Notes under the pieces: generated by a model | The model's database searches: none | What the model was told of the DNA's origin: nothing | The model's input: the letters and a program-made list of their open reading frames with translations, nothing else | Assembly (NCBI RefSeq): GCF_963678635.1 | Contig: NC_087066.1 | Span: 56,376,312-56,440,311, forward strand | Source: Symsagittifera roscoffensis | Taxonomy: Eukaryota; Xenacoelomorpha; Acoela; Convolutidae | Direction: 5' to 3' | Length of the DNA: 64,000 nt | In this document: piece by piece, positions 56,455-64,000 of the stretch | How positions within the stretch are numbered: position 1 is the stretch's first letter | Layout: each line of letters opens with the position of its first letter | Position numbers and translations under genes: made by a program

Positions 56455-56985
56455 ATGTTCCGACTGCCTTTTAAGGTCGTTTTAAAAAAGTTTCGGTTGA
56501 AAAATTGACTACCTTATAAAAAAAGAATAAAACGTTTTTTCTCTTTAATTTATCCACCCTTCTAATGTAAATTACGATGAGATGTATTTAGCGTCTTGTG
56601 TCAGAAAAAATCAACCAAATAGCTTGCTTTAGTTCAATTTGGAACGCATTAATCCGCAGTTTACGCGAGTTATAAGAACCCAATATACTGCGCGTTAATG
56701 TCCCAAATTTACCAAACTAGCGATTTTCAAACCCCATAACTTTATGAAAAATGATCACAAGTCTTTTTCTTTTTTGTTCCGACTTTCCTAACAAAAGTTT
56801 ACGAAATATGTGCTCGGGGTGGGTTTTTTCCCTCAAACAGTTTTCGACTTTTTAACTAGCCATTTAGACGGATTTTTTAAAATATGATTCAAAAAGTATT
56901 GTTGTCCTGAGAAAAAATATTTCACCTGTGATTATTTATTTGTTAAGTTTTTGGGGGTTTATAATTTGCCATTTTGCGCTTTCCC
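56455..56985. mobile_element. Two inverted HINE-like fragments
   Basis: A plus-orientation fragment (56455-56763, starting atgttccgactgccttttaa) is joined to a minus-orientation 5' fragment (56776-56985, starting ttgttccgactttcc and containing gtgctcggggtggg). This is a head-to-head rearrangement of the family. Confidence 0.5.
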
Positions 56986-57000
56986 CTCAAAATAAGAATT

Positions 57001-57163
57001 TATTGGCGCCGAAGGCGCCTTTAGAAATTTTTAGGGTCCGTCGCCAAAAATGAATATTTCAAAGTAGTACAAAAAGGGGACCCTTTGGGTCGGCAGGGGG
57101 TCGAATCCCTGAGGGGTGGTGGGGGGGGGGAGGTATTCGCTTCTTTTTCCGAATCCGCCCCTG
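57001..57163 (-). mobile_element. hAT-like MITE end fragment
   Basis: Minus-orientation terminal part: ggcgccgaaggcgccttta to ccgaatccgcccctg, with a poly-G tract. The other end is missing. Confidence 0.6.
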
Positions 57164-57337
57164 TGTCTAAGTAAATAGTATTAAATATGATTTCGCTCAA
57201 TCGTGTAGTAGCAATAGAAAAACGCACTGAAAATTTTGGTTGGCGTACTGCCTTCTTCAGTAATTAGCATACCCACTGTATGTGCAACTCTTCTAATCAA
57301 ACTTTTTTCTTAGAGTTTTTTCCCAAAGATATCAAAT

Positions 57338-57376
57338 TTTCTATCATGTTGCTTCTCCCTTGCAACATGATAGAAA
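57338..57376. repeat. Perfect 15-bp stem hairpin
   Basis: tttctatcatgttgc and gcaacatgatagaaa are separated by nine bases. Function unknown. Confidence 0.8.
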
Positions 57377-58632
57377 GACATTTGTTTGTTAGGTCCTAAT
57401 TATTACCGTTAACATTTCTATAGTTACATGACTTTATATTATGCACATGTTGGAAAAAAATATGTACTCCCGATTTTATGCATTTTGAGGATTATGTCTT
57501 AACTGCAGTTCGAGAAATAATCATAACTGGTTTGAGGGTTATCTAACAAGCTTACAGGAAAATGTGCGGATTAATGATGTGTCTTCTGATAGGTAGTTTG
57601 TTAAGTTAGGGTTCCATTTAAGTTCTGTCTTAGGCCTATTTTTTCTCAAGGAAGCAAACAATATGCCTAATGTCTCGAATAACACGAGGTACTTCTGTTT
57701 GCAGATGATACAATTATAGCAAAAAAGCCCAAACAATTTCGTTTAAAGAGACAACTTCTCATCAGAAGTATAAACATTCAGTTTTCAATTTGCTATCAAA
57801 GATGATTTTGCATTCCTTCCAAAATTGTTGTGCAAAATTCAAAGTATTCTTGTCGACATCAAATTAAAACTTCAAAGCAATAAATTCAGTTAAAAATTCG
57901 AGCAAGACGTCGTTTTATTTATGTTTTTTGAACCATGAGCAGTGTAACTATGTTTTTGCACCATGAACAGTGTAATTATAAATTTACGGTCATAGTTTTC
58001 ATTTACAAAAAAAATTATCCGAAAATCTGCTTTAAAAACTATTAAAAAAATATGCGAAATGGACTGTTTTGATACGAATGTACAAGCTACTCCAATTTTA
58101 ACTCAATTTTCAAAAGTTCCAAGAAAAGCTGATCAAGATGACCTATTCACTGTTTTCTTTTTCGTCATCTTTTTTAAAATTCGAAACTCCTTTGTTACAA
58201 AAATGTATACAACCGTTGTTTTCATGCTATCAGACATATCAAGTTGGGTTGTGATTGTATGCTATAAAGTGGCTCCCTGAAACCTTCTAGTTTTCAAAAA
58301 GTTGCTTTTTTGGTATTTTTCAAAAATATATATATTTTGCAAATAACAATTGAAGATAGTTTTCTTGTGAGCTCTAAGAAAATGGCTGGTTTGTTGTTCA
58401 AATGGTTTTCTGGCGCTCAAAAATTCCAGTTTTTAACCTTTTGTTGAAAATTATCCTTGTTTCTTTTTTATGCCTTTTATCTTCCTTTGCTCTTTTTCCT
58501 TTGCTCTTTTAGAGTTTGGTATATTTCCTGCTTGTGTTTTATGGCTAAAAAGTTATTTTTGGAAATTTAACCCCTATTATAGGACTTCATAACAATATTT
58601 AGTTAAAGGGTAGATGTATAGCGGGCAATTAT
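57377..58632. other. Non-coding interval
   Basis: No gene or repeat recognised. A local repeat of accatgagcagtgtaa (57932, 57961) is the only structure seen. Confidence 0.35.
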
Positions 58633-59125
58633 TTGTTCCGAGTTTCCTAAAAAATGTAATAGAATGTTTGTACTCGGGATGGATTTTTTCTTCAGACAAA
58701 TTTCGACTTTTTAACTGGCATTTTTGACGGAATTTTTTTATTCAAATAAACAAAATAATATTCATTTAAAAAGTTGTGTTGTCTCGAACTTAAATTAAAA
58801 TGTTATGTCACCTGTGACCTTTTTTCGTTAAGTTATGAGGGGTTTAAAGATTGCCGTTTTGGCCAATTTGAGACAATTAACGCGCTACTAACGCGTAAGC
58901 GGAGGTTTAGTCAAACTTTGAAAATTTTCCAAATTGGTCAAAAGAAGATTATTTGCCATAATTAATTTGTTACTAGGAGCGAAATTTACCACTTTGTTTT
59001 TTATATGGCGTGTGGGGGAATGATTTCTTTTTTCTTTAATTTAATTTTTTCATATTATTACTGCTCCATAGACTATGAAAGTCATTCGGAACGTTCAAGG
59101 TTGCGTCCTGATTCGTGCAATCTTG
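58633..59125 (-). mobile_element. Helentron/HINE-like element, copy 5
   Basis: It starts ttgttccgagtttcc and ends attcgtgcaatcttg. The stem-loop is decayed (ggttgcgtcctgatt). Near full length; its internal words (acgcgctactaacgcgtaag) match the other copies. Confidence 0.5.
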
Positions 59126-59213
59126 TTTGCTTTTAGTTTTCCCTCTCCCTTGTTGTTATCTTTTCCAATTTGCAATCATCTGTAATTTTTTTCTTTTGCT
59201 GATACTTTTTTGA

Positions 59214-59446
59214 AAATATTGTGCAAAATAGCGTTTTTTTCTCAAAAACTTGATATTCTTAAGTTCTTTAATTCATTTATTTTTGAAAAGTCTAACTCAG
59301 TGCGCAGAATAACGTCCAAAATAATTGTGCTAAATATTGTGCCAAAATGCGTTTTTTTTCTCAAAAACTTGATATTCTTAAGTTCTTTAGTTCATTTATT
59401 TTTGAAAAGTCTAACTCAGTGCGCAGAATAACGTCCAAAATAATTT
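59214..59446. repeat. 118-bp tandem duplication
   Basis: Two adjacent copies (59214-59331 and 59332-59446) differ at a few positions near their start and end. The overlapping plus-strand frames with the repeated SFIFEKSNSVRRITSKII are by-products. Confidence 0.85.
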
Positions 59447-59825
59447 TAGCAATGTTTTTTTTCCACAATTTTGCCTCCGAAACAGAAAAGATTTTTGAAC
59501 TATTTTTATTTGGTAAACAAGTATTTAATCGATTTTTTTTGGGTACATAAGTGGAGCCAAGAAGGCAGCCAAAAACTCAAAATCAAGTACAATCCTTTCG
59601 TTGCTATATTTGTCTGCTAAAGTTTTGATTTCTACTAATTACTCTTTTTTGTCCATCTCCGATTTTTTTCTACTGAAACTGATATGAATTGAGTTTTTAA
59701 CCCAACTAAGAAGCAAATGAGTGGCAAGAATTTTTTAAGCTTTCGTGGAACGGTGGCAAAGAGGGGAATTGAATATTCTCTAACTGTGTCTGCCAATAAT
59801 TATTCAAGACAATCAGGTATAGATT

Positions 59826-59980
59826 GGCACCAAAGGCGCCTTTAGAAAAAGTTTAAGGTCAGTCAGCCAAAAATGGATATCTCAAAATAGTACAAAGGGG
59901 GACCCTTTGGGTCGGCAAGGGGTCGAATCTCTGAGGGGAGGGGGCGTCCCCCCATCCGCCTCCCCCAAAATTCGCTACTG
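59826..59980 (-). mobile_element. hAT-like MITE end fragment
   Basis: It contains ggcaccaaaggcgccttta, gaccctttgggtcggcaagg and ends aaaattcgctactg. It is the terminal part of the family in minus orientation. Confidence 0.55.
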
Positions 59981-60106
59981 AAGACATCCTTTTATTTTAA
60001 TATTTACATGCATCGTTCATTGTCAAACTTTTGTTCATATTGCGGGAGAAATGCTTACAATTATCAAGTTGCGTTTATGAACACGAAGTTCAGGAAAAAT
60101 ACCTGT

Positions 60107-60173
60107 ACGAGCTACTGAAGTCTCCTGGACAAATTGGTGGCCTGCACACGGGGTTGAGACATCTATAAGAACC
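60107..60173 (-). CDS. Possible Cys-rich mini-exon
   Basis: The minus strand shows an acceptor-like ggttcttatag, then a 67-base frame CLNPVCRPPICPGDFSSSYR, then a good donor (tacag/gtattt). The Cys spacing is like that of extracellular modules, but the exon is short, alone and could be chance. It lies upstream, on the same strand, of the PAN gene at 39-47 kb. Confidence 0.25.
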
Positions 60174-60309
60174 TTTAAAACAGGAACAAAATAAATACAT
60201 ATTTTTTGTTTTGAAAAACGTAATAAATTAGGGGCTATAACTAAAGAAGGATGCAATCTCCCTTAAGCAAAACTGATTTTTTCATGTGCGCAAAAATTAG
60301 TTTTATTGA

Positions 60310-60713
60310 CAGGGGCGAGTCTTTTGAGGGGGGGGGGGGGGGAGCGGTTCTCCAAGAATTTTCGAAACTTTTGTCGACCTTGTTTTAGATAGAGTAAATT
60401 GATTATCCGAGTGCTTCTAGAACACTATAAAGACCCCATTCAAACTCAATTGGTTGCGCCATGAGAAAACAGGTCAAAAATGCCATGTTTGGCACTTTGG
60501 GAAATTTGATGGAGAATTCGCATTTTTGGCGCGCTCTCCCTTTCAAAATTAGCATTTTTTGACGCCAAAAGTTCCTTTAGAATAATTTAAGGGCTGGTAG
60601 GCCAAAAAATTATGTCATAAAACAATACCAAAGGGGGGACCCTTTGGTTGGTGAGAGAATCCCCCTTGAAGCAAACTTTCAAAACCCCCCGGCGCCCCCT
60701 AAATTGGCCCTTG
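60310..60713. mobile_element. hAT-like MITE, diverged full-length copy
   Basis: It starts caggggcgagtcttttgagg, ends ggcgccccctaaattggcccttg and has the poly-G tract inside the left end. No clear 8-bp target duplication remains (tttattga against tatatagat). Confidence 0.6.
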
Positions 60714-60931
60714 TATATAGATGCTCACCAAAAGATGTTGTCCCTGATAAGGGTGGGCAAATGTGTAATAAAAAAATGAGGATATGTTCACGAACATTTA
60801 GAATTTAACCAATAGAAAGTTAGAAAGAAGGAAAAACTGGAAGAACTAAAAAAAAAATACCAAAAACACTAGTCTAGGAAACAAAAATTTTAGGTTTTTG
60901 CTCTCTTAAATACGCATTTAGAGAACATTTA

Positions 60932-61607
60932 CAGTGTTGATTGAAATTATCCGGACAAAACGCATCAAGTTTGAAACTTAAATAGCTAGCGTTTATATAT
61001 TATGGTTGGACTATAAAAAAAATGAACAAGACAAAACATGCTTAGAATCTTATCAGAATTAATACGGTGTAATTTTTTTGCAAAGTTCAATTCTAACATA
61101 TTCCCCAAAAAAGTACTAGTTTCGAATTTTTTTGTCAATAAAAAATTATGCTGAAACATCCGGGTCAATAACTGACAAAACTATATCACAATGAGCCTCT
61201 TATAGTAACCAACAAAGTATATAGGGGTATAATCTCCAAGGAAACGTGTAACTTGTTTTATTTTTGTTTGATAGACAAAAAATGTCGTTTTTACAATATC
61301 AAATTCCAATTTTTTGTTTGAAAACAGTTTCAAAACATTTTGCTTAAGTTTTTAGCGATAGTAACTTATTTAAACTTTATTGGTGTCTATCAGAGGCTCA
61401 CTGTGATATAATTTGCCAGTAATTGATCCAGTATCAACGTGACATTTTAATGACTAAATAAGCCAAAAATTATCCATTTTGGTGTAAAATTTTGAACCCG
61501 AATTTTGACAACCAATTTACACCATTTTAATACTGCTAAAATTCTAAGCAGTGTTTGCTTAGATCATTTGTTTGGGCGTCTTTTCCGGATAATTTAATTC
61601 AGCACTT
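60932..61607. mobile_element. Tc1/mariner-like palindromic MITE, long variant
   Basis: It starts cagtgttgattgaaattatc and ends ataatttaattcagcact, next to TA on both sides. The arms remain complementary far inward (atatcacaatgagcctct against agaggctcactgtgatat), so the whole ~676 bp is a diverged fold-back. No transposase; it is older than 54418-54790. Confidence 0.7.
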
Positions 61608-61694
61608 TACCTCGGATTTGAAAATATTTTTATGTCGACCTGGATCATTTGATCAAAGACACCACACATGAACGAGCTGACATTTGGTTTAAAA

Positions 61695-62790
61695 AAACTG
61701 CAAATTTTTTGAGTGTCTGAAACGCTATTTATTGAAAAAAGTTTCCTCGTATCGCGAATTTTTTCTCAAGTTACCAATGTAAGACTTTTCCTTGACATAC
61801 GAAACGTTCTCAGCAAAAAAATCAATTATTTAAAGTATTGAACCTTCTAAAATGCGCTGTTTGTTGATGTTAGCGCGCTAGGAAAACTTAACCGCATACT
61901 AGGAGCTGAATCGAGCTGGTTAGTTTTTCTTCAAAAAAAGATTTATTCATGTTTTCTGAGAACTGTTCTGTTTATTCGCTCTCAGTAGATATAAAGTTTT
62001 TTTTAAAATATTATGTAGCAAACTTTCAAAAATTCATTGTTCTTAAATGGTCGGTGCAGAAAATTGAAATAGTGTAATCATTTCCATAGGTGCATATACC
62101 TAGTGAGCAATCACGTAACGGCAATTAAGAAAATAATTTTGTGTGTGTCTGAAGGGCTATTTATTTCAAATAAATTTCCTCCTATCGTAATTTTTTTCTA
62201 AAATAACCAAGATAAAATTTTTCTTGATATGAAACGTTTTCAACAAAATAAAGAAACTATCTAGATTATTAACTATCTTAAGATGAGCTGTTTCTTGACG
62301 TTCGCGCGCTAGGAAAACACACTACAAATGGTAAATACTGACATATTCGGAGCTGAATCGAACTGGTTAGTCTTTCTTCAAAACAAACTATTTTTTTTTG
62401 AGAGCACTTCTGATTGTTTGTTTTCAGTAATGTTTTTGTTTTTCAAATTATGAAGCAGATTTTCAAAAAAAAAATTTTGTTCCAAAATGGTCTGTGAAGA
62501 AAAGTGAAAGTGTTACTATTTCCATAAAAGCGCAAAATCTACTTAACAGTCCCCCTTTGATTAAAGGGGGAGATGGTTAAGTGGATCAAAATGGTGGATT
62601 TTTCGACCAATCAGAATGCAGCAAAATTCGAGCTCTCAATACAAGCTCTAGTGCTAATTACTGTATTTATTTTTAGGGGTGGAGATTCTTTAGTATACTT
62701 TAGTATGCTCTATAGAAACCAAAGGGAAGATATTGTTAATAGATCCAGTGCACATACCTATTGAGCAACCACGCGATGACAATTAAGTAA
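61695..62790. repeat. Diverged ~430-bp tandem repeat, two and a part copies
   Basis: Segments 61695-62128 and 62129-62540 share landmarks 432 bases apart: gtgtctga, gcgcgctaggaaaac, ggagctgaatcga and ctggttagt. A third partial copy (62749-62790: gtgcacatacctattgagca) follows an insertion holding a small hairpin (62541-62582, ccccctttgattaaaggggg). Confidence 0.7.
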
Positions 62791-62979
62791 ACCGGAAGCA
62801 AAAAATGAACAGCAATAGAAGAAAACTGGTTAGTAATTTTTTTTGGAGAAAATAACTCAGTAGAAATCTCAGTAATTTCAGGATTTTTGCACTTTTGCTT
62901 TTGTTTCGAGAGCTTTGCTTCAACTTTTCGAGAAAACTTTGAGACCACTCCATAATTTATTTTTTTCCCGTTCTAATTT

Positions 62980-63115
62980 TTCTCTTCAATTCGCCGCCTT
63001 GCAGAAAGCTGACATACCTGAAGAAGTTGTTGACGAAAACAGCCCTTCACACAGTGTGGTCAAACTCGGGTTCTTGAACTCTCTAAAAAACAGCAAAGAA
63101 ATTTTTCGAACATAA
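62980..63115 (+). CDS. Possible terminal exon (unidentified)
   Basis: A strong acceptor-like tract (cttcaattcgccgccttgcag) is followed by an open frame KADIPEEVVDENSPSHSVVK, then LGFLNSLKNSKEIFRT and TAA at 63113. The composition is protein-like and unlike the surrounding AT-rich frames. No upstream exon or polyadenylation signal could be assigned and no family is recognised. Confidence 0.3.
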
Positions 63116-64000
63116 AAAATAACAAAATTTTACATTAATTTTATATATCTTTACAAAGGGTTTAATTTTTTTTGAAACTTTCCAAATCTCCAAGAATTTA
63201 CTCATCAGAACTGAGGAATTTTCAATTGACGCAAGCAAAGCATGAATAACAAGTTCAAGTTCAATTATGTATACGTACAAAGAAACTTTGGAGGCAAGCT
63301 CTCCATTTTGCCCCGTGTGAGGATTTGCGCAGAATCTGAAAAAACTCTCAAGATGAAGCCTTTCAAAACTTTGATGTGTTTTGCTGCGTTTCCTGAGGTT
63401 AAAAGCGTGTTTTTAAAATGATTTATTGAAGCCCTAAAATTTGATATTCTAAATGGGTAACAATTACAAATTAAGTTTTCTCGAATCAGGGTAAAAACCT
63501 GAATGTTCCGAGTGCCTTTTAACGAGTAAGTAGCTTCTGGTAGAACTTAAATTAAAAAAGAACTTAAATTTAAAAACTTAAATAAAAAAAAATGAAAATA
63601 TTCTCCCCACACGCATTTTCAGATACAATTATTTGGATCCATTAGCCAGCCTCAAGTCTATTTCAATTAATTTCTTGATATTGATTTGACACGGTTGCGT
63701 CTTTAGAAAATTGAAAGTTTGACGCAGAATAATAAATTAGCCTGACTGTCATTTTCGAGCGCCATAGTCTTACACAAAGTTGTCCCAGGTGAATTATGAA
63801 ATTAACCTGTTTTGAGCTCAAGCAATCAGTAATTTTCGCTCTACGAAAGAAACTGAGCTTTATTAAAAAGTTTTATGTTGTCTGGAATGAAATACACCAC
63901 CGGAACACAAACACACTGTCAAACTCTTCGCCAGCTGGAACAAAAACATTTGACAAAAGAAAAAGTTTTTACGTGATTGAACTTGCTGCTGGGTGAGAGA
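63116..64000. other. Non-coding tail with a HINE remnant
   Basis: At 63480-63520 a partial Helentron-like start (tcagggtaaaaacctgaatg, then ttccgagtgccttttaa) is visible. The last frame (63796-63996) has no recognisable motif. Confidence 0.4.

Noticed and set aside
57100-57130. tRNA-like B box in ggggtcgaatccctgag
   Set aside because: It belongs to the hAT-like MITE family and no tRNA fold could be drawn around it.
59210-59550. Two similar Phe/Lys-rich proteins
   Set aside because: They are created by the 118-bp tandem duplication of AT-rich DNA.

Overview
This is an AT-rich, repeat-dominated window from an invertebrate animal genome; I cannot name the species. Three things point to an animal: spliced genes with signal peptides and GT..AG introns, a mobile-element mix of BEL/Pao and Ty3/gypsy LTR elements with hAT-like, Tc1/mariner-like and Helentron-like short elements, and no bacterial operon structure. 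There is one 200-base assembly gap (4360-4559). No bacterial promoters, riboswitches, CRISPR arrays, tRNAs or rRNAs were recognised.

Layout. 1-6.2 kb: non-coding DNA with a Ty3/gypsy integrase relic and several fold-back or minisatellite elements. 6.28-15.25 kb: a complete-length but dead BEL/Pao element on the minus strand, with two LTRs, a 5-bp target duplication (acata), a tRNA-Lys-type primer site and gag-pol order. Its 2-kb leader carries a calpain-like fragment. 15.58-36.77 kb: an old Ty3/gypsy relic (element B, minus strand, 370-bp LTRs) with an internally duplicated RNase H segment. Element B is split by a much younger Ty3/gypsy element (element C, 19922-29042, 983-bp LTRs, 5-bp duplication agtga). 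Element C has a full set of domains and an extra ORF downstream of integrase, but carries in-frame stops, homopolymer frameshifts and a lost integrase catalytic Glu. 36.4-38.2 kb: a 760-bp segment containing the element B LTR is duplicated in tandem.

39.3-49.04 kb is the only convincing host gene: a small secreted PAN/apple-domain protein on the minus strand. Its signal-peptide exon and PAN exon lie in a ~3.07-kb unit present in three nearly identical tandem copies. The putative terminal exon (39323-39555) lies outside the unit and exists once. The result resembles a variable-constant arrangement of three 5' cassettes facing one shared 3' exon.

49-64 kb is gene-poor and full of short non-autonomous elements: at least six copies of a ~0.5-kb Helentron/HINE-like family, a hAT MITE with perfect 8-bp target duplications, Tc1/mariner-like palindromic MITEs, long hairpins and diverged tandem repeats, plus a few weak exon candidates. 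All gene calls come from reading by eye; no database search was possible.
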